Assembly (NCBI RefSeq): GCF_014775655.1
Contig: NZ_CP061274.1
Span: forward strand, 2,914,001 to 2,978,000
Length of the DNA stretch: 64,000 nucleotides
Direction: 5' to 3'
DNA from: Clavibacter zhangzhiyongii
Lineage (GTDB): Bacteria; Actinomycetota; Actinomycetes; Actinomycetales; Microbacteriaceae
Part shown: positions 8,681 through 16,983 of the stretch, piece by piece
Layout of the letters: each line of letters opens with the position of its first letter
Numbering within the stretch: position 1 is the stretch's first letter
Notes under the pieces: generated by a model
Databases searched by the model: none
Told to the model about the DNA's origin: nothing
Seen by the model: the letters and a program-made list of their open reading frames with translations, nothing else
Made by a program: the position numbers and the translations under genes

Positions 8681-9667
8681 TCAGGCGCTCTCGCCCCGCA
8701 CCGCTCGCGCGGCCGCCGACGCGAGCCGCGACACCTCGTCGTCGTCGAGCGTCAGACGGGCCGCGGGCATCAGCTGCCGGATCTGCCGGACGGTCCGCGC
8801 GCCCACGAGCGCGCTCGCCACCCCGCGCCGATCCAAGACCCAGGCGATGGCGACCTCCGCGACGGTGACGCCGCGCATCCGCGCGACCTCCTCGGCGGCG
8901 CGCACCGTGGCGTGGCCGCCGGCGGTCATGTACTGCTCGGCGTCGAGCGCCCGGGCCGACGGCACCGCGGGCGCGCCCGGCAGGTACTTGCCCGTGAGGA
9001 AGCCCTTCGCGAGGACGCTGTGCGCGACGAGGCCGACGCCCTCCTGCCGCACGACCGCCTGCAGCCGGCCCTCGGCGCGGTCGCGCGCGAGCAGGCTGTA
9101 CTCCTCCTGTACCACGCCGACGGGCACCGCGCCGGATCCGTGCGCCAGCGCGAGCGCCTGCTCCAGCCGCTCCGGGGTGAAGCCCGAGACGCCGACGAGC
9201 CGGGCCTTGCCCTGCTTGACGAGGTCGGACAGCGCGCCGACCGTCTCCTCGAGCGGGGTGCGGGTGTCGTCGAGGTGCGCGTGCACGACGTCGACGCGGT
9301 CGGTCCCGAGGCGGCGGAGCGACGCGTCGACGCCGCGGCGGATCGACTCCGCCGACGTGCCCGGCGCGTCCCTGCTCTTGCCGACCTTGGTGCCGACGAC
9401 CACGTCGTCGCGGCAGCCGCGCGCGGCCAGCCAGCCGCCGATGATCGCCTCGGACTCGCCGCCCGCGTGACCGGGCACCCACTGGGAGTAGGAGGACGCG
9501 GTGTCGACGAAGGTGCCCCCCTCCTCGCGGTAGGCGTCGAGGATCGCCCACGCCTCCGCACGGTCGGCCGTCCAGCCGAAGCCGCTCGTGCCGAGGCCGA
9601 CGGTGGAGACGACGACGCCGGACGTGCCGAGGGCGCGCGTCGAGGGGCCGGGAGCGGCGGGGAACAT
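8681..9667 (-). CDS. Aldo/keto reductase
   Basis: A 328-residue NADPH-dependent aldo/keto reductase, paralogous to the gene at 2490-3428. It shows VDTASSYSQW (catalytic Asp/Tyr), GTKVGKSRD (Lys), VVHAHLDDTRTPLEE (His), and the cofactor loop LVGARTVRQIRQ. The ATG at 9665-9667 begins MFPAAPGPSTRALGTSG. Upstream is the tRNA-Tyr terminator. There is no operon partner in the same direction. Substrate unknown. Confidence 0.9.
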   Translation of the reverse strand: MFPAAPGPSTRALGTSGVVVSTVGLGTSGFGWTADRAEAWAILDAYREEGGTFVDTASSYSQWVPGHAGGESEAIIGGWLAARGCRDDVVVGTKVGKSRDAPGTSAESIRRGVDASLRRLGTDRVDVVHAHLDDTRTPLEETVGALSDLVKQGKARLVGVSGFTPERLEQALALAHGSGAVPVGVVQEEYSLLARDRAEGRLQAVVRQEGVGLVAHSVLAKGFLTGKYLPGAPAVPSARALDAEQYMTAGGHATVRAAEEVARMRGVTVAEVAIAWVLDRRGVASALVGARTVRQIRQLMPAARLTLDDDEVSRLASAAARAVRGESA

Positions 9668-9747
9668 GGGAGAGGGATCCAGGTGGTCGGGCGCGCGCGC
9701 GACGGTGCGGGCACGGACGGGCCCCGTCGGATGCGGCGGGGCAGAGG

Positions 9748-9773
9748 AACGGCCCCGCGTGGGCGGGGCCGTT
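9748..9773 (-). terminator. Terminator of tRNA-Tyr
   Basis: Perfect 11-base inverted repeat AACGGCCCCGC / GCGGGGCCGTT with a 4-base loop, 9 bases past the tRNA-Tyr 3' end on the minus strand. Confidence 0.85.
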
Positions 9774-9781
9774 CCGTTCGG

Positions 9782-9863
9782 TGGCGAGTGAGGGATTCGA
9801 ACCCCCGAAGGCTGAGCCGTCTGATTTACAGTCAGATCCCTTTGGCCGCTAGGGTAACTCGCC
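9782..9863 (-). tRNA. tRNA-Tyr (anticodon GTA)
   Basis: 82-nt class II tRNA with a long variable arm: acceptor GGCGAGT/ACTCGCC, anticodon stem ATCTGA/TCAGAC region with loop CTGTAAA, and T-arm GGGGG-TTCGAAT-CCCTC. CCA is not encoded. A TATCAT -10 (complement of 9908-9913) lies about 40 bases upstream. Confidence 0.95.
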
Positions 9864-10003
9864 ATGCGCACCCGACCTGTGTGATCACGGACCGGAGACG
9901 CTCGTCGATGATAGCGGTCGCCGGCCCGCGAACCGAAATCGCCCGGATCCGGCCCCGTCGCCCGCCGGCCGCTCCCCCGCCGGCGTCCCTTAACATGGTC
10001 GGC

Positions 10004-10492
10004 ATGGCAGATTCCTCGTTCGACGTCGTCAGCAAGGTCGACCGCATGGAGGCGGACAACGCCGTCCACCAGACCCAGAAGGAGGTGGAGCAGCGCTACG
10101 ACTTCAAGAACGTGGGCGCCTCCATCGAGTGGAGCGGCGACACCATCCTCATGAAGGCCTCCAGCGAGGAGCGCGTGAAGGCGATCCTCGACGTGCTGCA
10201 GTCGAAGATGATCAAGCGCGGCATCGGCCTCAAGAGCCTCGAGGAGGGCGAGCCCTTCCCCTCGGGCAAGGAGTTCCGCATCGAGGTCACCCTCAAGCAG
10301 GGCATCGACCAGGCCAACGCGAAGAAGCTCGGCAAGATCATCCGCGACGAGGGCCCGAAGGGCATCAAGAGCCGCGTCGAGGGCGACGAGCTCCGCGTCT
10401 CGAGCAAGAGCCGCGACGACCTGCAGCAGACCATCGCGCTGCTCAAGGGCGCCGACGTCGACCTCGACCTGCAGTTCGTCAACTTCCGCTGA
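10004..10492 (+). CDS. YajQ family nucleotide/c-di-GMP binding protein
   Basis: A 162-residue YajQ protein with the family N terminus MADSSFDVVSKVDRMEADNA and QRYDFKNV, and the C terminus DVDLDLQFVNFR. Some YajQ proteins bind cyclic di-GMP and alter transcription; the role here is unproven. The ATG at 10004 is preferred over one 9 bases upstream because a TAACAT box (9991-9996) ends 7 bases before it, giving a leaderless mRNA. Confidence 0.93.
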   Translation: MADSSFDVVSKVDRMEADNAVHQTQKEVEQRYDFKNVGASIEWSGDTILMKASSEERVKAILDVLQSKMIKRGIGLKSLEEGEPFPSGKEFRIEVTLKQGIDQANAKKLGKIIRDEGPKGIKSRVEGDELRVSSKSRDDLQQTIALLKGADVDLDLQFVNFR

Positions 10493-10570
10493 TCCGGCGC
10501 CTCGCCTCGGCGCTGTCCGACCGGCGCCCGGCCCGTCGACGGCGGGGTCCCGGCGGATAGACTCCGGCTG

Positions 10571-12040
10571 ATGGACCCCTCGATGACCACCCTCGTCCTC
10601 GCGGGGCTCGCGGTCGTCGTCGACTTCATCGTCCGCGTCACGGCGCTGCTGGTCATCCCCCGGAACCGCCGGCCGTCGACCGCGATGGCCTGGCTCATGG
10701 CCATCTTCTTCCTGCCGTACCTCGGCATCCTCCTGTTCCTGCTCATCGGGTCGACGCGGCTGCCCAAGCGGCGCCGGGAGAAGCAGCAGGAGATCAACCG
10801 GTTCATCATCGAGTCGACCGAGGGCATCGAGCGGGTCACGCGCGAGCACTCCTGGCCGGGCTGGCTCGACTCGGTCGTGGAGCTCAACCGCACGCTCGGG
10901 GCCATGCCGCTCGTCGGGGGCAACCGGGCGAAGCTCTACAGCCACTACGACGAGTCGATCCAGGCCATGACCGACGAGGTCGACCGGGCCACCCGCTACG
11001 TGCACGTGGAGTTCTACATCCTCGCGTGGGACGTCACGAGCGCCCCGTTCTTCGACGCCCTCGAGCGCGCCGTGCAGCGCGGCGTCACCGTGCGCGTGCT
11101 GCTCGACCACATCGCCTCGCTGCGCGCGCCGGGCTACAGACGCACCACCCGGAAGCTCACGGCGATCGGCGCGGACTGGAACCTCATGCTCCCCGTGCAG
11201 CCGCTGCGCGGGCGGTACCAGCGACCCGACCTCCGCAACCACCGCAAGGTGCTCGTGGTCGACGGCCGCGTGGGCTTCATGGGCTCGCAGAACATGGTGC
11301 ACCGCAGCTACAACAAGGTCGTCAACCGCAAGCGCGGCCTCAAGTGGCAGGACCTCATGACGCGGCTCGAGGGCCCCATCGTCAGCGGCCTCAACGCGAT
11401 CTTCATCACCGACTGGTACGCCGAGACCGACCAGCTGCTCGTGCGCGAGACGGAGCCGATCGAGATCGCGGCGTCCGACGACGACGAGGAGCTCGACTGC
11501 CAGGTCGTGCCGTCCGGCCCCGGGTTCCCGGGCGAGAACAACCTCCGGCTCTTCAACGCGCTCCTCTACTACGCGCAGGAGCGCATCGTGATCACGTCGC
11601 CGTACTTCGTGCCCGACGACTCGATGCGGTACGCGATCACCACCGCCGTGCAGCGCGGGCTCTCGGTCGAGCTGTTCGTGAGCGAGATCGGCGACCAGCC
11701 CGTGGTGTACCACGCGCAGCGCTCCTACTACGAGGAGCTGCTGAAGGCGGGCGTGCGGATCTGGATGTACCGGGCGCCGTACATCCTGCACAGCAAGCAC
11801 TTCACGATCGACGACGACGTGGCCGTCATCGGGTCGAGCAACATGGACATGCGCTCGTTCAGCCTCAACATGGAGGTGTCGCTCATGGTGCGCGGGCCCC
11901 GCTTCGTGCGGGAGATGCGCCGCGTCGAGGACGGCTACCGGGCGCGCAGCCGCGAGCTCACGCTCGAGGAGTGGAGCCGGCGCACGCGGCTCAGCACCGT
12001 GCTCGACAACCTCGCGCGCCTGACCTCGGGCGTGCAGTAG
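10571..12040 (+). CDS. cls: Cardiolipin synthase
   Basis: A 489-residue membrane phospholipase-D-superfamily enzyme that joins phosphatidylglycerol units into cardiolipin. Residues 1-60 hold two membrane helices (the PLDc_N domain). Two HKD motifs are intact, HRKVLVVDG from His224 and HSKHFTIDD from His407, each followed by G-S-x-N-M. ATG lies 7 bases after TAGACT (10558-10563), so it is probably leaderless. A second, isolated PLDc_N protein is encoded at 23672-24112. Confidence 0.94.
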   Translation: MDPSMTTLVLAGLAVVVDFIVRVTALLVIPRNRRPSTAMAWLMAIFFLPYLGILLFLLIGSTRLPKRRREKQQEINRFIIESTEGIERVTREHSWPGWLDSVVELNRTLGAMPLVGGNRAKLYSHYDESIQAMTDEVDRATRYVHVEFYILAWDVTSAPFFDALERAVQRGVTVRVLLDHIASLRAPGYRRTTRKLTAIGADWNLMLPVQPLRGRYQRPDLRNHRKVLVVDGRVGFMGSQNMVHRSYNKVVNRKRGLKWQDLMTRLEGPIVSGLNAIFITDWYAETDQLLVRETEPIEIAASDDDEELDCQVVPSGPGFPGENNLRLFNALLYYAQERIVITSPYFVPDDSMRYAITTAVQRGLSVELFVSEIGDQPVVYHAQRSYYEELLKAGVRIWMYRAPYILHSKHFTIDDDVAVIGSSNMDMRSFSLNMEVSLMVRGPRFVREMRRVEDGYRARSRELTLEEWSRRTRLSTVLDNLARLTSGVQ

Positions 12041-12061
12041 CGACCCGAGGCTCCCCGCGGA

Positions 12062-12547
12062 TCAGATCGCGTCGGGGTCCGCGGCGCCGTCGGCGCGCGG
12101 GTCGTCCTGCTCGTGCAGGCTGGCGCGCTCCAGGACGGCCTGGAGCAGGAGCCGCAGCTGCGGATCCCCGAGCCCCTCGCCGGCGATGTCCTGACGGACC
12201 TGGTCGCCGACGCGCCAGATGACGGGCAGCATGTCGCGCCCGGCGTCGGTGAGGCCGACCGAGAGACGGCGCTCGTCGGTGGTGTCGCGGAAGCGCGTGA
12301 CGTAGCCGAACACCTCGAGGCGCTTCAGGAGCGGCGACAGGGTGCCGGGGGTGAGGTGCAGCTTCTCGGCGAGGTCGACCACGGCCTGCGGCTCCTCCTC
12401 GTCGAGGGCCAGCAGCACGAGGTACTGGGGATGCGTGAGGTTCAGCGGCTGAAGCAGCGGCCGGTAGAGCGACACCACCGCTCGGGAAGCGGCGGCCAGC
12501 AGGACGCCGGTCTCGTCCTCCAGCAGTGCGAGCGATCTCTGTGCCAT
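12062..12547 (-). CDS. MarR/OhrR-like transcriptional regulator
   Basis: 161 residues of winged-helix MarR fold. LTHPQYLVLLALDEEEP and LHLTPGTLSPLLKRLEVFGYVTRFRDTTDERR align with OhrR-type peroxide sensors. However, the N-terminal region where OhrR has its reactive Cys reads TGVLLAAASRAV, and no cysteine is seen in the protein. It is therefore not an obvious thiol sensor. ATG has AGAGGA upstream. The 125 bases before it hold no clear inverted repeat. No ohr gene is adjacent. Confidence 0.85.
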   Translation of the reverse strand: MAQRSLALLEDETGVLLAAASRAVVSLYRPLLQPLNLTHPQYLVLLALDEEEPQAVVDLAEKLHLTPGTLSPLLKRLEVFGYVTRFRDTTDERRLSVGLTDAGRDMLPVIWRVGDQVRQDIAGEGLGDPQLRLLLQAVLERASLHEQDDPRADGAADPDAI

Positions 12548-12672
12548 GTCTCTTTTCCTCTGGCTCGTCAGTACGTCGATGCCGGGGTCTTGGACACTTC
12601 CTCCACCGTACGCCTGTCGGGGCGGGAGGATGCCCACGTACAGGCAACGGTCGGCCGAGGTCGTGCGCGCGT

Positions 12673-13395
12673 TCACGCGAGCGTAGCGGGAGAGGAGGCG
12701 ACGGCGAGCGCGCCCAGCACGAGCCACGGGCCGAACGGGAGCGCCGACCCGGCCCGCGCCCGGCCGCCGACCAGCAGCGCCGTGGCCGCGACGCCGCCGA
12801 GGAGCGTGCCGACGGCGAGGCCGAGCGCGACCTGCGCGGCGCCGAGCTGCCCGAGCGCGAGCCCGAGGACGCCCGCGAGCTTCACGTCGCCGGTGCCGAG
12901 GCCGCCGCGGGTGGCCGCCTGCAGGAGGGCGAGGACGACGAGCGCGCCGGCGGCGCAGGCGAGCGCGCGGAGGAGCAGGCTGGATCCGCCGGTCGCCAGC
13001 GCGAGGGCGGCGGCCGCGACCGCCGCGGGGGCGGTGGCGCGGTCGGGCAGGCGGTGCGCCGCGAGGTCGGCGAGGACGAGCACGGGACCGACGGCGACGA
13101 GCAGCAGGGCGACCGGGAGGTGCGCGGGCGGCGCCTCCGCGGCGGACGCGGCCGCGAGGATCCCCGTGGCGAGCGCCGCGATGACGGCCGCCGCGGGGCC
13201 CAGGCCCGGGAGCGCATCGAGCGGACGCGCGTCGAGCCCGTCCGCCCTCCGGCCGCCGGCGAGGGCGAGGCGGGCGAGGCGCGGGGAGGCGGCGCCCACG
13301 ACGGTGCCGAGGAGGCCCGCGATCGCGACGCCGGCCGGTGCGGTGCCGGGTGCCCCCGCCGCGCGCGCGACGGCGACGGCGAGGGCGGGGATCAC
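12673..13395 (-). CDS. A24 family prepilin peptidase
   Basis: A 240-residue polytopic aspartyl peptidase that cleaves leader peptides of type IV-like pilins (tad/flp or com systems). The two catalytic aspartates sit in VLADLAAHRLPD and in GTGDVKLAGVLG. The N-terminal Cys-rich methyltransferase domain of full-length TadV/PilD enzymes is missing, so it is a peptidase-only form. No pilin genes are in the window. Very Ala-rich. Confidence 0.85.
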   Translation of the reverse strand: MIPALAVAVARAAGAPGTAPAGVAIAGLLGTVVGAASPRLARLALAGGRRADGLDARPLDALPGLGPAAAVIAALATGILAAASAAEAPPAHLPVALLLVAVGPVLVLADLAAHRLPDRATAPAAVAAAALALATGGSSLLLRALACAAGALVVLALLQAATRGGLGTGDVKLAGVLGLALGQLGAAQVALGLAVGTLLGGVAATALLVGGRARAGSALPFGPWLVLGALAVASSPATLA

Positions 13396-13462
13396 GCGGC
13401 GACCCTAGGGCCTGCGGCGCGGCGACCGCGCGGCCCGGGCCCCGCCTGGGGACGGACGACGG

Positions 13463-13495
13463 ACGGGCGCCCGCGGGAGGACCGCGGACGCCCGT
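13463..13495 (-). terminator. Hairpin after fprA
   Basis: Inverted repeat ACGGGCGCCCGCGG / CCGCGGACGCCCGT with a 5-base loop, 24 bases past the fprA stop. Confidence 0.65.
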
Positions 13496-13518
13496 CGGCG
13501 TCGATCAGGGGGTGCGGA

Positions 13519-14889
13519 TCAGACGGACCGCCGCGGGCGCGACGCCTCGAGCATCTCGTCGCGCTCGACCACCTTCACGCGGGCGCGGCCGTGCGGCTGG
13601 CCGAGGGCGATCTCGTGCTCGTCGAGCGCGTGCCAGCCGGCGAGGTCGGTGTACTCGATGCCGCGCTCGGCGAGCAGGTCGACGATCGCCTGCTCCTCGG
13701 GCGCCTCCGGGGTCCACCAGTCGCCCTGGTCGTTGAGCACGTGCGAGACGGTCTCCATGGCGTCGGACTTGGTGTGCCCGATGAGGCCGATGGGGCCGCG
13801 CTTGATCCAGCCCGTGGCGTAGACGCCGGGGATGCGCGTGTTGTCGAGGTCGAGGACCTGGCCCTCGTGGTTCGGGATCACGCCGCGGACCTCGTCGAAC
13901 GGGATGCCGTCGACGGGCGAGCCGAAGTAGCCGACCGCGCGGTAGATCGCCTGGACGGGTACGTCGCGGAACTCGCCCGTGCCCTCGACGCCGCCGTGGC
14001 CGTCGGGGCGCGTGCGCTCGATGCGGAGACCGGCGACGCGGGGCTCGGCGTCGTCGGACGCGAGCACCTCGGCGGGGCGCGAGTAGAAGTGCAGGTGCAG
14101 GCGGCGGGACGCGGTGCCGGCCTCGCGCGTGCGCCACTTCTCCAGCACGCGGCTGATGACCATGACCTGCTTGTTGGTCTTCGCGGCCTCCTCGGCGGCG
14201 GGATCCACGCCGAAGTCCTCGTCGTAGACGACCACGTCGACGTCGGGCACCTCGCCGAGCTCTCGGAGCTCGAGCGGCGTGAACTTCACCTGCGCGGGAC
14301 CGCGGCGGCCGAAGACGTGCACGTCCGTGACGGGCGAGTGCTTGAGGCCCGTGTAGACGTTGTCCGGGATCTCGGTGGGCAGCAGGTCGTCCGCGTGCTT
14401 GGACAACATGCGCGCGACGTCGAGCGCCACGTTGCCGTTGCCGATGACGGCGACCTCGCGGGCCTCCAGCGGCCAGTCGCGCGGGAAGTCGGGGTGGCCG
14501 TCGAACCAGTTGACGAAGTCGGCCGCGCCGTAGGAGCCGGGCAGGTCGATGCCGGGGATGTCGAGCTCGGCGTCGCGGATCGCGCCCGTGGAGAAGATGA
14601 CCGCGTTGTAGTGCTTCTGCAGGTCGGCCAGCGTGATGTCGCGGCCGTAGTCGACGTTGCCGAAGATCCGGATGTCGCCGCGGTCGAGCACGTCGCGGAG
14701 CGCGCCGATGATGCCCTTGATGCGGGGGTGGTCGGGCGCGACGCCGTAGCGCACGAGGCCGTACGGCGCGGGGAGGCGCTCGAAGAGGTCGATGGAGACG
14801 TCGAACTGCTTCTCGGCCTTCAGGATGATGTCGGCCGCGTAGATGCCCGCGGGCCCTGCGCCCACGATGGCCAGCCTGAGCTTGGTCAC
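13519..14889 (-). CDS. fprA: NADPH-ferredoxin reductase, adrenodoxin-reductase type (FprA)
   Basis: A 456-residue FAD- and NADPH-binding protein that passes electrons to ferredoxin. The N-terminal FAD motif is LAIVGAGPAGIYAAD, followed by APYGLVRYGVAPDHPRIK, a signature of the adrenodoxin-reductase family. The NADP site is AVIGNGNVALDVARML, and the C-terminal ATGWIKRGPIGLIGHTK is also typical. ATG starts MTKLRLAIVG. The polyprenyl synthase gene lies 91 bases upstream in the same direction. The electron acceptor is not encoded here. Confidence 0.95.
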   Translation of the reverse strand: MTKLRLAIVGAGPAGIYAADIILKAEKQFDVSIDLFERLPAPYGLVRYGVAPDHPRIKGIIGALRDVLDRGDIRIFGNVDYGRDITLADLQKHYNAVIFSTGAIRDAELDIPGIDLPGSYGAADFVNWFDGHPDFPRDWPLEAREVAVIGNGNVALDVARMLSKHADDLLPTEIPDNVYTGLKHSPVTDVHVFGRRGPAQVKFTPLELRELGEVPDVDVVVYDEDFGVDPAAEEAAKTNKQVMVISRVLEKWRTREAGTASRRLHLHFYSRPAEVLASDDAEPRVAGLRIERTRPDGHGGVEGTGEFRDVPVQAIYRAVGYFGSPVDGIPFDEVRGVIPNHEGQVLDLDNTRIPGVYATGWIKRGPIGLIGHTKSDAMETVSHVLNDQGDWWTPEAPEEQAIVDLLAERGIEYTDLAGWHALDEHEIALGQPHGRARVKVVERDEMLEASRPRRSV

Positions 14890-14980
14890 TGGTGTCCTCT
14901 TGATCGTCGTCGTCCCCGGTCCGGCCGTCGGGGGCGTGGTGGTGCGGATCCCCGCGAGAGCCGGCGGGGACGAGCGGGAG

Positions 14981-16054
14981 CTAGCGCGTGCGCTCGACGA
15001 TGGTGTCGGCGAAGCGCGTGAGCGCCTTCTTGACCGGGCCCTCCGGGAGGGGGGCCAGGGCGTCGACCGCCTCGGCGGCCCAGCGGTGGGCCTCGGCGAT
15101 CGTGCGGGCCGTGACCTCGTGGTCGCGGAGCTCCGCGATGGCGGCGGTGAGGTCGGCCTCGGACTCGGGCGTCTCCTCGTGCTCCACGTCGCGCTGGATG
15201 CGGGCGAGCAGCGCTGCGGCGCCCTCGTCGGTGGCCGCGAGCCGCGTGAGGTAGAGCAGCGGCAGCGTCGAGACGCCGGCGCGGAGGTCGGTGCCGGCGA
15301 GCTTGCCGGTCTCCTCGGGCTGGTCGGCGAGGTCGAGCACGTCGTCCACGAGCTGGAACGCGACGCCCGTGCGCTCCCCGAAGGCGAGCACGGCGGACTC
15401 GAGCTCGGGATCCGCGCCGGAGTAGATGACGCCCATCTGGGCGGCGCAGGCGATGAGGGATCCGGTCTTGTCGGCGAGGACGTCGAGGTAGTGCTCGATG
15501 GGGTCCTGGTCCTCGCGCGGGCCGATGGTCTCGTGCAGCTGGCCGAGGACCAGGCGCTCGAAGGTGGCGGCCTGCAGCCGGATGGCGCGGGGGCCGAGGT
15601 CGGCGACGATCTTGCTGGCCCGGGCGAAGAGGAGGTCGCCCGCGAGGATGGCGACCGAGTTGCCCCAGACGGCCTGCGCGCTCGGCACGCCGCGGCGCAT
15701 GTCGGCCTCGTCCATGACGTCGTCGTGGTACAGCGAGGCGAGGTGCGTGATCTCGATGGCGACCGCCGCGTCGACGACCTGCTGCGTGTTGCCCTCGCCG
15801 AGCTGGGCGATGAGGAGGGCGAGCATCGGGCGCACGCGCTTGCCGCCCGCGTCGAGCAGGTAGCGCGTGGTGACGTCGGCCACGTCGTCGGCGAAGCGGA
15901 CCTCGCGGAGCAGCTGCTCCTCGACGAGCGCGAGCCCGTCGTCGATGCTGCGCGCCATGCGGCGGTCGTCCGAGGACGAGAAGAGGCGCTCGGTGAGGCT
16001 GGCGTGCGAGGCGACGGAGGTGCCGCGCCGGGCGAGCGGGATGCTCGGACTCAT
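14981..16054 (-). CDS. Polyprenyl diphosphate synthase
   Basis: A 357-residue trans-prenyltransferase. The two Asp-rich motifs that bind Mg and diphosphate are intact: LYHDDVMDEADMRR and LVDDVLDLAD. GGKRVRPML near the N terminus is also typical. It most likely makes the side chain used by MenA, since menG lies 36 bases upstream in the same direction and other men genes follow. The ATG at 16052-16054 is favoured, with AAGG 10 bases before it; an in-frame TTG three codons earlier is possible. Chain length cannot be read by eye. Confidence 0.92.
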   Translation of the reverse strand: MSPSIPLARRGTSVASHASLTERLFSSSDDRRMARSIDDGLALVEEQLLREVRFADDVADVTTRYLLDAGGKRVRPMLALLIAQLGEGNTQQVVDAAVAIEITHLASLYHDDVMDEADMRRGVPSAQAVWGNSVAILAGDLLFARASKIVADLGPRAIRLQAATFERLVLGQLHETIGPREDQDPIEHYLDVLADKTGSLIACAAQMGVIYSGADPELESAVLAFGERTGVAFQLVDDVLDLADQPEETGKLAGTDLRAGVSTLPLLYLTRLAATDEGAAALLARIQRDVEHEETPESEADLTAAIAELRDHEVTARTIAEAHRWAAEAVDALAPLPEGPVKKALTRFADTIVERTR

Positions 16055-16090
16055 GATCGGCAACCTTGTCTGTGGAGGTTCACGCGCCGG

Positions 16091-16828
16091 TCAGGACGCG
16101 GCGGGACGGGGTGCGGCGTGGCGGCCGGCCGGCTTGACGCCGCGGTGCAGCGCCACGATCCCCGCAGTGAGGTTACGGTGCTCGACCGACGCGAAGCCAG
16201 CCTCGCGCAGCCACGATGCCAGCGTCTCCTGGTCGGGCCAGGCCTGGATGGACTCGTTGAGGTACTCGTACGCGCTGGCGTTGGAGCTCACGAGCTTCAC
16301 GAGCGAGGGCGCGACGGCCTTCATGTAGAGGTCGTAACCGCGGCGCACGAGCGGCACGGGCGGGGTGCTGAACTCGCAGATGACGATGCGGCCGCCGGGC
16401 TTGAGCACGCGGAGCAGCTCGTCGAGGCCCTTCCTCGGCTCGACCACGTTGCGGAGGCCGAAGGAGATGGTGACGGCGTCGAAGGAGTCGTCCTCGAACG
16501 GCAGGTCGGTGGCGTCGGCGTGCACGAACTCGATGCGCGGGTTGCCGGCGTGACGACGGCGGCCGACCTCGAGCATCCCCTCGGAGAAGTCGGCGGCGAC
16601 CACGTGGGCGCCGGACGCGGCGAGCGCGGCGCTCGAGGTTCCCGTGCCCGCGGCGAGGTCGAGGATGCGCTCCCCCGCGACGGGCGCCACGGCGCGCGTG
16701 GTGGCGACGCGCCAGAGCTGGTCGTTGCCGACCGAGAGGAGGGCGTTCGTGCGGTCGTACGCGCTCGACACCTCGTCGAACATGGCCGACACCTGGCCGG
16801 GCTTCTTGCTGAGGTCTGCGCGCATCAC
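16091..16828 (-). CDS. menG: Demethylmenaquinone methyltransferase
   Basis: A 245-residue SAM-dependent methyltransferase that converts demethylmenaquinone to menaquinone (UbiE/MenG/COQ5 family). Visible are VSAMFDEVSSAYDRTNALLS, motif I LDLAAGTGTSS, and SFGLRNVVEP and LKPGGRIVICEFS, all family signatures. The GTG at 16826-16828 is chosen because TAGACT ends 6 bases upstream (leaderless); the next codon is ATG and could also serve. It is divergent from menF across 155 bases. Confidence 0.95.
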   Translation of the reverse strand: MMRADLSKKPGQVSAMFDEVSSAYDRTNALLSVGNDQLWRVATTRAVAPVAGERILDLAAGTGTSSAALAASGAHVVAADFSEGMLEVGRRRHAGNPRIEFVHADATDLPFEDDSFDAVTISFGLRNVVEPRKGLDELLRVLKPGGRIVICEFSTPPVPLVRRGYDLYMKAVAPSLVKLVSSNASAYEYLNESIQAWPDQETLASWLREAGFASVEHRNLTAGIVALHRGVKPAGRHAAPRPAAS

Positions 16829-16983
16829 CCGTTCAGTCTATTCGGGCGCGCTGGGCGCTCGGTGGGCGGCGGCCGGATGCCCAGCGGCCCATCAGAGGAC
16901 GGGGGCGGCGGGGGCCGAGCCGGGCGCCGGGGGCCGTCGCGCGCCCCCGGGAGGCCCGGATCCCCGGCGGTAGGCTGGCATCC

